Below, one piece after another: positions 1 to 6,013 of a stretch of 22,090 bases of DNA; position 1 is the stretch's first letter, and each line of letters starts with the position of its first letter. The notes under the pieces are model-generated. The model was given only the letters and a program-made list of their open reading frames with translations, was not told the DNA's origin and made no database searches. Origin of the DNA: Porphyromonadaceae bacterium UBA7087 (GTDB lineage Bacteria > Bacteroidota > Bacteroidia > Bacteroidales > Muribaculaceae). A program made the translations under genes and the position numbers. The stretch spans positions 16,585 through 38,674 of the forward strand of contig DKYZ01000114.1 in NCBI GenBank assembly GCA_002493515.1, written 5' to 3'.

Positions 1-81
1 CCGCCAGCCTAAACGTATCAATGTCTCGCTGCGCGAGACCCGGAACGGGCAGGCTCGGAGACGGGACGTCTCCAGCCACGG
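1..81 (+). repeat. Composite palindromic element, copy A (5' part cut off by window edge)
   Basis: This is an intergenic REP/MITE-like element. A perfect hairpin GTCTCGC-TGC-GCGAGAC lies at 23-39. A second hairpin, GGAGAC-GGGAC-GTCTCC, lies at 57-73. Bases 1-80 align without gaps to 5001-5080 with about seven differences, and within the central hairpin only the loop differs (TGC versus CGT). The element ends about six bases before the complement of the stop codon of the ORF6N gene. By comparison with 4979-5080, its left arm should lie just outside the window. Confidence 0.8.
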
Positions 82-86
82 TACTA

Positions 87-662
87 TCATTTGTCGGGGT
101 CGAAGCCGATTCGTTTCCTGGCAGGTATGTTGCGTTTCTCGGTCTGAAGATCGGCAAGGGCCGTGTTGATGGCCTCCAGCTGCGCACGTGTATCCTCGTT
201 GATGTCGTTGTAGTCAGTGAATATCTCCTCGAGATCCTGTTTCAGTTCCTCGAAGTTCCTTTCAAGCGTCGAAAGGCGCAGCGCCACCGGATTTGCCGTT
301 ACCATCTTCCTTATTGCCACAAAGGCTCTCATGATATTGATATTGACTTGAATGGCGATGTCGCTGTTAAGCAATCCGGAGAGCATGGCAAGACCTTGCT
401 CTGTGAAAGCATACGGCAGTTTTCGCGTACCTCCCCAATTTGATGTTCCATTTTGGAATATCAAGTTTGCCTTTAATTCGTCGAACTCCATCTGGGTCAA
501 CTGAAACATGAAATCCTCCGGGAAACGCTTTATATTCCTCTTGACAGCCTTATTTAGGTTGGAAGTGGTAACGTTGTACAGCTCTGCCAAATCTCTGTCA
601 AGCATCACCTTCTGTCCCCGAATCTCGTAAATTTTGGAGCGTACTATATCAATATCGTTCAT
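87..662 (-). CDS. ORF6N domain-containing protein
   Basis: The 191-residue protein opens with an ORF6N domain (about residues 6-95), the DNA-binding module shared with phage KilA-N/antirepressor-type proteins. It shows the family pattern of an initial (I/V)xxIRGQKVMLDRDLAELY block, then RFPEDFMFQLT, then the AFTEQGLAMLSGLLNS block. The C-terminal half (about 120-175) is charged and looks like a coiled coil. The likely role is cytoplasmic DNA binding or regulation, and no target can be seen. ATG at 662 begins directly at the domain, so that start is credible. The gene stands alone, with 356 bp of hairpin-rich non-coding DNA upstream and repeat copy A downstream. Such genes occur both as chromosomal singletons and as prophage relics. 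The neighbouring replication module favours a mobile origin, but that is inference. Confidence 0.88.
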   Translation of the reverse strand: MNDIDIVRSKIYEIRGQKVMLDRDLAELYNVTTSNLNKAVKRNIKRFPEDFMFQLTQMEFDELKANLIFQNGTSNWGGTRKLPYAFTEQGLAMLSGLLNSDIAIQVNINIMRAFVAIRKMVTANPVALRLSTLERNFEELKQDLEEIFTDYNDINEDTRAQLEAINTALADLQTEKRNIPARKRIGFDPDK

Positions 663-819
663 TTCTCGTCTTTTATGATTATCGACTTCTCACCGCAAAG
701 CGGCATTTGGAGCCTCTAAATTACTCAAAATTTTCAATATATAAAATCACAGCCCACAATTCTGCACGAGTCTGCGATACCCATTCAAAAGCGGCAACGC
801 CGCCTGCGCCAGGCTCTGA

Positions 820-840
820 GGCGGCTCCGCCGCCATTTTT
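820..840 (+). terminator. Terminator-like hairpin with T tail, plus-strand sense
   Basis: A 6-bp perfect GC stem (GGCGGC at 820-825, GCCGCC at 829-834, loop TCC) is followed by ATTTTT. The shape is that of an intrinsic terminator for rightward transcription. No plus-strand gene lies upstream in the gap, and both neighbours are on the minus strand. It may be a chance product of the local repeats or may end an unrecognised small transcript. Confidence 0.4.
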
Positions 841-934
841 CAATCGCAGAATCCATGAGAACACGCCTACGGCTTGTCGCGGAAACCGAAAGAACTTTAA
901 TTTCAAGAACTTAGCGCAGAAACAGAAGAACCGA

Positions 935-961
935 GGCGCATTCGCGCCAAGAACAGAAGAA
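935..961 (+). repeat. 27-bp dispersed repeat module, copy 1
   Basis: The module consists of the hairpin GGCGC-ATTC-GCGCC followed by AAGAACAGAAGAA. It recurs at 3386-3412 with one internal change (CCAAG to CCGAG) and a different leading base. In both places it stands a few bases upstream of an arm of the composite palindromic element, so the two belong to one repeat assembly. A shorter echo (AAACAGAAGAACC) lies at 920-932. Confidence 0.65.
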
Positions 962-978
962 CGCTCAGACGGGGCGCC

Positions 979-1010
979 CCGGGGCGGCGGACGTCACGTC
1001 TCCGGCCCCG
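979..1010 (+). repeat. Collapsed copy of the composite palindromic element
   Basis: The left-end sequence CCGGGGCGGCGGACGT is joined directly to the right-end sequence CACGTCTCCGGCCCCG. These match the two termini of the 102-bp element at 4979-5080 with the interior missing. The junction falls in ACGTC, a motif present in both arms, which suggests a deletion between short homologies. It sits eight bases past the stop of the minus-strand gene 1019-3031. Confidence 0.65.
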
Positions 1011-1018
1011 GCGCCCTT

Positions 1019-3031
1019 CTATTTGACATAGCCAATGCGAAGGAAGAGGCTGCCGGAAACCACCGGCGTCCTCAATGTCGCCGATACCCGCCAGAACCGA
1101 CGCGGCATCCCGCACAACCCCTCGACATAACCCGCGCCTGACGCCTCCTCTTCCCAGTACGTCAGATTGTCGCTCCCCTCCAGACGCCATCCCGCCACTT
1201 CACCGCCATACACCCCGATCGACACTACCCGCTTGCGCTCCCCGCCATCCCCGAGCTTCAACGGACGGGTGACGAACGTCGCCACCGACACCTCCCCCTC
1301 CACCTGACGCCGGAGCGGCATCCATACCGCCCCTCCCGACATCCACGCATACGCGCTCCGGCCACCATCTCCATCCTCTCCCACCGCTATCAACCGACGA
1401 TGCCCATAGTCATAACCGAGGCGCACCGTGTCAAGCCAGCCGTGCCACTTCCCATCCCCCACCACACCGGCCAGCGCATCGCTGATGCAGACAATCTTCG
1501 TAGGCTGCGCCATGTATATTCCCCCCGACGCCACAAACGCCACACCGTTCTCCATCTCCGCCATCACCCCGCTGCACCGCTGGCCACCGAGCATCCCGAG
1601 CACGCGCCACGGTCCCCCTTCCGCGATTCCGGCCAGATAGACACCCTCCGCCGTGAGGCAATAGAGCATCCTGCCGCCATAGCCCGACATCGTGGATATC
1701 TTGTGGGCCTCCGACGCACCACGTATCTCCGGCAACAGCCGGAAGTCGGTCATCGAAGCCTCGAACACCGTCTGCCTGCCGCTCCTCGACATCGCCAGCA
1801 TACCGGGAGCGGAAACACGCCGCGCAACCGGTATCACGCCGCTCCACTCCTCCGTCGGGGCCGACGCGGCAAAACCTCCGAAATAGTAACTGCCGTGAAG
1901 CGACGGATGCCTCCGCAGAGGATAACGCAGTGTCTTCCCGGTATCGCCACATTCCAGGGCGACAGCATCACATCCGGGGTCGGGATGGAAAAGAAACGGA
2001 GGCGCCAACGGCATTGACAGGTGCGCCGCCGGATAACTTACCGAGCCACCCCAGGCCGCGAGCCTGTTGCCCACCTTGCAGCATCCTTCCGGCGTGAGCA
2101 CGGCATGACACAGGTAATCGGGAACGGCACAGGCGCCACGTGCAGCCTGCGCCTGCATGAAACCGCCGCCGACTGCCGACAGCGGCAGCGAGGCCACATG
2201 ATGAAACGAGGCCGCAAGCAGACGGCTGAGATTGTCGGAAGGGGGAAGGGCGGGAAAGAGATAACCGCGCTCACTGTCCGCGTCGGGGTGTGTACGGGTA
2301 TCGCCGCCCCACGAGAGCGCGGAGAGGGAGAAGGTAGCCGAGGCATTGAAAGTGACTGGACCGGAGGGCGGATTTTCGGTATCGGCATAAGGGAAGGGGT
2401 CGGAGATGAAGATGTCGATTGCGCGGACGTCGCAGGGGATGGTCTGCGCCGGGGCCGGGATGCTGACGCCAAGTTCACAGAGGGCAATGAGGGGTGTGAA
2501 GATGATGGTGCGGCTGTCGCCGGATGCCTCCCCCTCGAGGACGCGCATGAGTATGTTGCCGGCATTGGGGAGAAGCAGTACAGGGGGTGTGGGCATCACG
2601 TGGGAGCCGTCGTCGAGACGCCAGGCGGCGTAAGCGAGGAAGGGACGGGTATGTAGTCCGGCAAGCCCGGCGTCGGCCAGTACCGCCGAGAGTGCCTTTC
2701 CGGCCTCCCTGGGTTTCTCATCATCATCGAGGGTGGCCTTGACAGCGGTCTTGAGGGCCGGGAAGTCGCTGCCGGAGGGTGAGTAAGGGGGAAGGCCGAC
2801 ACGCCGCAGCGAGAACACGGCGTCGAGCTTAGGATATGGGTTGGCTGGGAAATCGGGATATCCCGGATCGGGAATCCTACCGTCCCAGGGGATCGGCGAC
2901 AGGATGTCGGCGGAGTCATTGTCGGTGTCATTGTCCGGAAAACCGGTGGTGGCGGCGATTTCGCCGTCGGGGCAAAGGAGGTCATGGCGGTCGCTGCGCC
3001 GCGTGGAGAGGGGAATCAAAACAGTCTTCAT
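1019..3031 (-). CDS. Large orphan protein, possibly repeat/propeller-like; function unknown
   Basis: The protein is about 670 residues with no signal peptide or membrane segment. I do not recognise a named family. The frame stays open upstream to 3169, but codons 3032-3169 overlap the palindromic repeat at 3090-3121. I therefore place the start at the internal ATG at 3031 (MKTVLIPLS), which has a GGAGG-like stretch about 25 bases upstream. Residues from about 360 to the end show Gly/Val/Trp-rich motifs spaced like beta-propeller or beta-helix strands (for example GRMLYCLTAEGVYLAG, then GVAFVASGGIYMA). This recalls phage tail or stopper proteins and sugar-binding propellers, but no catalytic motif is visible. 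Proline is frequent. The gene lies on the minus strand between an ORF6N gene and a divergent replication module, so a phage-derived structural role is possible but unproven. Confidence 0.7.
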   Translation of the reverse strand: MKTVLIPLSTRRSDRHDLLCPDGEIAATTGFPDNDTDNDSADILSPIPWDGRIPDPGYPDFPANPYPKLDAVFSLRRVGLPPYSPSGSDFPALKTAVKATLDDDEKPREAGKALSAVLADAGLAGLHTRPFLAYAAWRLDDGSHVMPTPPVLLLPNAGNILMRVLEGEASGDSRTIIFTPLIALCELGVSIPAPAQTIPCDVRAIDIFISDPFPYADTENPPSGPVTFNASATFSLSALSWGGDTRTHPDADSERGYLFPALPPSDNLSRLLAASFHHVASLPLSAVGGGFMQAQAARGACAVPDYLCHAVLTPEGCCKVGNRLAAWGGSVSYPAAHLSMPLAPPFLFHPDPGCDAVALECGDTGKTLRYPLRRHPSLHGSYYFGGFAASAPTEEWSGVIPVARRVSAPGMLAMSRSGRQTVFEASMTDFRLLPEIRGASEAHKISTMSGYGGRMLYCLTAEGVYLAGIAEGGPWRVLGMLGGQRCSGVMAEMENGVAFVASGGIYMAQPTKIVCISDALAGVVGDGKWHGWLDTVRLGYDYGHRRLIAVGEDGDGGRSAYAWMSGGAVWMPLRRQVEGEVSVATFVTRPLKLGDGGERKRVVSIGVYGGEVAGWRLEGSDNLTYWEEEASGAGYVEGLCGMPRRFWRVSATLRTPVVSGSLFLRIGYVK

Positions 3032-3089
3032 ACTTTTTTGCCGCGAAGATACCTCCGCCGTCGCGCCCCGCTCCCTTATCGCGCAATCC

Positions 3090-3121
3090 CCGGGGCTGCG
3101 GACGTCCCCGTCCGCCAGCCT
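3090..3121 (+). repeat. Left arm of the composite palindromic element
   Basis: These 32 bp match 4979-5010 with two mismatches. They contain the GCGGACGTCCCCGTCCGC foldback and end in the same GCCAGCCT. The rest of the element is missing here. The matching right-arm sequence appears 296 bp downstream in the same orientation (3417-3442). Confidence 0.75.
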
Positions 3122-3209
3122 GATCCGCGAAAATCCGTTTCCATCCGCGAAGCCATCTCGAAGGCGCAAGCCACAGGGATATCCGCGATGAACGACAATC
3201 CCCTAAACA

Positions 3210-3286
3210 GTGATAAACTATAAACGATTAGTGATTAACTGCTTGCTGCTGCGTTTATCGTTTATCGTTCATAGTTTATAGTTGAT
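3210..3286. repeat. Two opposing heptamer arrays around an 11-bp spacer
   Basis: The left array runs in 7-bp steps (GTGATAA, ACTATAA, ACGATTA, GTGATTA, 3210-3237). The right array runs in the opposite sense (CGTTTAT twice, CGTTCAT, AGTTTAT, AGTTGAT, 3252-3286). They are partly complementary and could form a long imperfect cruciform. The unit is a relative of the YTAATCR heptamer at 9066-9142. Confidence 0.7.
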
Positions 3287-3311
3287 TGACGGGGATGGTT
3301 TTTCATCGCGG

Positions 3312-3343
3312 ATCAACCTCAGGCCGTTCGGCCCGAGGTTGAT
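3312..3343. repeat. 14-bp-stem hairpin
   Basis: Arm ATCAACCTCAGGCC (3312-3325), loop GTTC, arm GGCCCGAGGTTGAT (3330-3343). The stem has a single A/C mismatch. No T tract follows on either strand and no gene runs into it, so it is not an ordinary terminator. Confidence 0.7.
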
Positions 3344-3385
3344 GTGACGCGGATTACGGCGGGTTTTCGCGGATTTTTTCGCGGT

Positions 3386-3412
3386 TGCGCATTCGCGCCG
3401 AGAACAGAAGAA
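3386..3412 (+). repeat. 27-bp dispersed repeat module, copy 2
   Basis: This is the second copy of the hairpin GCGC-ATTC-GCGC plus AGAACAGAAGAA module seen at 935-961. It is followed five bases later by the right arm of the composite palindromic element. Confidence 0.65.
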
Positions 3413-3416
3413 GGAT

Positions 3417-3442
3417 CGGAGACGGGACGTCTCCGACCACGG
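3417..3442 (+). repeat. Right arm of the composite palindromic element
   Basis: The hairpin GGAGAC-GGGAC-GTCTCC with flanks CG and GACCACGG corresponds to 56-81 of copy A and to 5056-5080 of copy B. The central hairpin and left arm are absent at this site. Confidence 0.7.
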
Positions 3443-3602
3443 GGCGGGAGAAAGGGTAATTTGTGCGATAACAATCCGGGGCAAAATGGAAAAACTAACT
3501 TAGCCGCGTCAAAAGGGTGCTGACCTCCGCAAGAAGGCCTGTCTGGCCGCCGGAGGCGGTATATCCCCTGACAATTTTCATTCACCAAAACACGACAGGA
3601 TT

Positions 3603-4088
3603 ATGAACAACTATTTCCCGCATGACGGCAACACACGCAACTCCGACATGATAATCCCTCTCCGGGAATCTATGGGCGCCGAGGGCTACGGAATATATAT
3701 CATGCTTCTCGAACGACTCAGAACCCAGCCCGACTACATTAGTGTCAGAAATTACAGGACACTGTCCTTCGACCTTCGCGCCGACGCCGACAAAATCAAA
3801 TCGGTGGTGGAGGATTTCGGTCTGTTCATCTTTACCGACGACGGCACACGCTTCTACTCCGAGTCTCTCATGCAAAGCATGCAGATAAAAGACGACAAAA
3901 GCGCAAAAGCAAGGGAATCAGCAAGAAAGAGATGGGAAAAATGCGAACGTAATGCCGACGCATCGAAAAACGATGCTAATAAAGTAAAGGAAACTAAAGG
4001 AAACAATAGTAAAGAAAATAAAACTACTGCTACGGCAGTAGAAGCAGGAGCGGCCGATGCCGTCACGGAAAAAAAAAGAGATGGCTGA
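3603..4088 (+). CDS. DUF4373 (Lin1244/Lin1753-like) protein, N-terminal part
   Basis: Residues 1-100 form the Lin1244/Lin1753-type domain (DUF4373), found at the N terminus of replication-associated proteins of Bacteroidales phages and mobile elements. Typical parts are YFPHD near the start, the YGIYIMLLERL block and the FTDDGTRFYSESL block. From about residue 100 a basic, Lys/Glu/Asn-rich linker follows. In the relatives I know, a short C-terminal domain ending in a SHFSRWL motif follows in the same chain. Here the frame stops at 4086-4088, just after nine consecutive A (4069-4077), and that domain continues in the +1 frame (4057-4392). ATG at 3603 follows AGGATT. The gene is first in an operon-like cluster with the DnaC-like ATPase, which points to a replication-initiation or helicase-loading role. 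Its biochemical activity is unknown. Confidence 0.82.
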   Translation: MNNYFPHDGNTRNSDMIIPLRESMGAEGYGIYIMLLERLRTQPDYISVRNYRTLSFDLRADADKIKSVVEDFGLFIFTDDGTRFYSESLMQSMQIKDDKSAKARESARKRWEKCERNADASKNDANKVKETKGNNSKENKTTATAVEAGAADAVTEKKRDG

Positions 4089-4392
4089 TTTTATAGAAAT
4101 CCTGAAAGACTCCCCGAAATGGATTGATTCGATCTGCATGAGAAACCGGCTCGAAAAAACCGAACTTCCGGCATGGCTCGGCGAATATGAACTCTTCTGC
4201 CGATGCGAGGGGGTGAGCCATGACAACCTCCAGGCCGTCAAATCGCATTTCAGCCGGTGGCTTCCGACAAGAATCCGCAACCAAAGACAAAACAACGGCC
4301 ATGACACAAAACAGAATGAAGATAGATTTCAACGACGTAGAGGCACTGAGCCGACTGCTGAGAGCGCAGATGCCTACTCGGAAACGCTTTAG
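4057..4392 (+). CDS. C-terminal domain of the DUF4373-type replication protein, in a separate frame
   Basis: From about residue 9 (MADFIEILKDSPKW) to about residue 72 (SHFSRWLPTRI) the sequence matches the small C-terminal domain that usually follows DUF4373 in one polypeptide. The remaining 35 or so residues lie inside the next gene and look unconserved. Translation could start at ATG 4057 (inside the previous gene, coupled), at ATG 4081, or by frameshifting or slippage on the A9 run at 4069-4077. Removing one A would join both halves into a continuous chain. Alternatives are a mutation that has split the gene, or a sequencing indel in the homopolymer. No enzymatic motif is visible. Confidence 0.6.
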   Translation: MPSRKKKEMADFIEILKDSPKWIDSICMRNRLEKTELPAWLGEYELFCRCEGVSHDNLQAVKSHFSRWLPTRIRNQRQNNGHDTKQNEDRFQRRRGTEPTAESADAYSETL

Positions 4393-4978
4393 CATCAACC
4401 TTCCCCACAGGGAGACGTCAAACGCCGTCTACGCCTCCATGAAGGCCGAAGTGGAGTTTCGCGGCGGCACAATGACAATCGACGAGCCTATGAAGGAATA
4501 CATCTGGAAAGGGGCCGGATGGCTCATCGACACCGACGGCCGACCCGGACTGATGCTGGCGGGCCTCTGCGGCAACGGAAAGACCACCATGATGCGGGCT
4601 ATTGGCAGGCTCATAGGCTTCATCTCGGAGAGGGAACTGGGCTACAACGACCGCAAGACACTCCGGATCCGCACGGCCAAGGAGATCGCGCAGCTCTGCT
4701 GCGGAAACGACACCCACCGCCATTACCGCCAGCTCGCGGCAGAGGAGATGCTCGGAATCGACGACCTCGGCTGCGAGCCGAGGGAGGTGTTGCGCTACGG
4801 AATGCCGCTGACTCCCCTGGTGGATCTCCTTTCGGAGCGCTACGACCGCCAGAAGCTGACGATAGTGACCACCAACCTCACCCCGGATGAGCTCAAGACC
4901 CACTACGGGGCGAGGGTCTACGACCGTATGCGCGAGATGATGCGCGTTATCGCCTTCACCAACCCCTCTTACAGGTAG
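4301..4978 (+). CDS. DnaC/IstB-like AAA+ ATPase (putative helicase loader)
   Basis: The 225-residue ATPase belongs to the DnaC/IstB-like class, which loads replicative helicase or assists transposition. From the ATG at 4301, Walker A is GLCGNGKT (residues 88-95) and Walker B is MLGIDDLG (150-157). A sensor-like IVTTNL lies at 188-193 and an arginine-finger candidate RVYDRM at 205-210. The frame is open from 4220, but residues coded before 4301 look unlike the family, so 4301 (or ATG 4316) is preferred. It overlaps the previous reading frame by about 92 bp. Beside a DUF4373-type protein it most likely forms the replication-initiation pair of a mobile element or prophage remnant. No integrase, relaxase or capsid gene is present in the window. 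The TAG stop is followed directly by repeat copy B. Confidence 0.82.
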   Translation: MTQNRMKIDFNDVEALSRLLRAQMPTRKRFSINLPHRETSNAVYASMKAEVEFRGGTMTIDEPMKEYIWKGAGWLIDTDGRPGLMLAGLCGNGKTTMMRAIGRLIGFISERELGYNDRKTLRIRTAKEIAQLCCGNDTHRHYRQLAAEEMLGIDDLGCEPREVLRYGMPLTPLVDLLSERYDRQKLTIVTTNLTPDELKTHYGARVYDRMREMMRVIAFTNPSYR

Positions 4979-5080
4979 CCGGGGCGGTGGACGTCCCCGT
5001 CCGCCAGCCTAAACGTATCAATGTCTCGCCGTGCGAGACCCGGAGCGGACAGGCTCGGAGACGGAACGTCTCCGGCCCCG
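4979..5080 (+). repeat. Composite palindromic element, copy B (complete)
   Basis: The 102-bp element fills the whole gap between two convergent genes. The left arm (4979-5010) and right arm (5050-5080) are imperfect inverted repeats: CCGGGGC and AGCCT on the left answer AGGCT and GGCCCCG on the right. Between them lies the perfect hairpin GTCTCGC-CGT-GCGAGAC (5023-5039). Each arm folds on itself, so the element can form three adjacent hairpins or one long cruciform. It could serve as a bidirectional transcription barrier, but no T tract is present. In organisation it resembles BIME/REP elements. Confidence 0.8.
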
Positions 5081-5082
5081 CG

Positions 5083-5982
5083 TCACATTCCGATGGAGAG
5101 GCCGAGGGTCAGTGGACGGAAGTTCAGGCCGGGGGCCTTCATCACCTTCATCGGGGAGTAGCGGACGTAGATGCCGAGAAATCCGCAATAGGTAACGCCG
5201 CCGTAGAAGTCAACCGTGACCTTGCGCTGCGAGAGATCGGTGGCCGAGACCTCCAGAATGTCGGCGTCCTCATCGTAATAGCTCGTCTTGGCCGAAGCAC
5301 TGGTGTTGAAACACAATACCGGCCCGGCCTTCAGCTTCAGATCGCTCTTCGGCACACGCCATTCATAAAGGAGCGGCACCTGCAGACTGAACACCTTCAG
5401 CCGCGTGTATTTCGTCTTCCGCCCAGTCCCGGCCCACTCCAGGCCGCCCCCGGCGTTGACCGCCAGCTCCCTGCCGGGGAACGTGCAGCGGTAGCTGCGC
5501 CAGTCGAGACCCAGTCCCAGAGAGACACACGAACGGCTGAAACGGTAATAGACCTTCAGACAGTTCATCCAGCACACCTCAAACGACTTCGACCACTCGA
5601 AACCGTCGCGGCCACCCTGCCCCACGGCATCCGTAAGACCGATGCACACACCATCCAACCCCACTCCCCAATACGAGGATTTCCCCTTGCTGTAGCTATA
5701 GCCGAACAGACTGCCGTCGCCAAACCAGTCGCTCTTGCGCCTATAGCTCTTCCTCGCGCTCACCGACGACTCCGGCTGATAGGGTGTGGCCAGCGACTTC
5801 AGGAGCGTCCCCCCAAGACTCTCGATATTCACGGTCGTCCCCTCCGGGTTCTCCACAATCGTAACCCGCGACGGAATCTCCACATCGCAGACCGTATCCG
5901 GACTCTCCACCTTCGCCGACATCGGCACCGACACCAGCGCCGGCATTAAAAGCATCACAATACAGATATATATGGCTCTCAT
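5083..5982 (-). CDS. Outer-membrane beta-barrel protein (paralogue 2)
   Basis: A predicted signal peptide (MRAIYICIVMLLMPALVSVPMSA) precedes a periplasmic stretch of about 70 residues. A barrel rich in alternating aromatic residues follows, ending in a Gly-Leu-Ser-Ile-Gly-Met strand. The closing section GIYVRYSPMKVMKAP is mirrored in the upstream gene (GIYAAWSPMKLFNAP), so the two are tandem paralogues. The frame is open to ATG 6009, only four bases after the upstream stop and preceded by GAGGAT, so coupled translation from 6009 (adding MINQKHEMN) is possible. I list the start that gives the cleanest signal peptide. It is the last gene of the sigma-factor operon. Function beyond outer-membrane location is not evident. 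It resembles the porin-like/PorT-like barrels of Bacteroidota. Confidence 0.78.
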   Translation of the reverse strand: MRAIYICIVMLLMPALVSVPMSAKVESPDTVCDVEIPSRVTIVENPEGTTVNIESLGGTLLKSLATPYQPESSVSARKSYRRKSDWFGDGSLFGYSYSKGKSSYWGVGLDGVCIGLTDAVGQGGRDGFEWSKSFEVCWMNCLKVYYRFSRSCVSLGLGLDWRSYRCTFPGRELAVNAGGGLEWAGTGRKTKYTRLKVFSLQVPLLYEWRVPKSDLKLKAGPVLCFNTSASAKTSYYDEDADILEVSATDLSQRKVTVDFYGGVTYCGFLGIYVRYSPMKVMKAPGLNFRPLTLGLSIGM

Positions 5983-6013
5983 ATTCATCTCATGTTTTTG
6001 ATTTATCATATCC

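Larger units (their letters stand above)
663..1018. other. Hairpin-rich intergenic region without a credible gene
   Basis: This 356-bp gap between two minus-strand genes holds several short perfect hairpins: CCGC-AAA-GCGG at 693-703, GCGGC-AAC-GCCGC at 791-803, GGCGGC-TCC-GCCGCC followed by ATTTTT at 820-840, GGCGC-ATTC-GCGCC at 935-948, and the palindrome GGGGCGCCCC at 971-980. Short open frames on both strands are low-complexity products of these repeats. A TnnTTTG-like promoter for the ORF6N gene could not be identified with confidence. Confidence 0.6.
3032..3602. other. 571-bp divergent intergenic region packed with repeats
   Basis: No gene is credible here. From left to right it holds the left arm of the composite element (3090-3121), a stretch rich in TCCGCG/ATCCGCG motifs (3121-3190), two opposing heptamer arrays (3210-3286), a 14-bp-stem hairpin (3312-3343), inverted CGCGGATT motifs (3347-3385), the dispersed 27-bp module (3386-3412), the right arm of the composite element (3417-3442), and a small hairpin CCGCC-GGA-GGCGG (3547-3559). 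It separates divergent genes, so the promoters of both 1019-3031 and 3603-4088 should lie inside it. I could not assign either one. Confidence 0.7.

Noticed and set aside
707..1141. Open frames in the 663-1018 gap, on both strands
   Set aside because: They are made of hairpin repeats and run into the neighbouring gene. No start context or conserved motif is visible.
3032..3169. N-terminal extension of the large orphan gene to 3169
   Set aside because: The added codons come from the palindromic repeat at 3090-3121. The ATG at 3031 gives a cleaner start.
3205..3290. Heptamer repeats as a CRISPR array or as plasmid iterons
   Set aside because: There are no unique spacers of constant length, so it is not CRISPR. 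Units of seven bases are too short for typical iterons. An origin role near the replication genes remains only a remote possibility.
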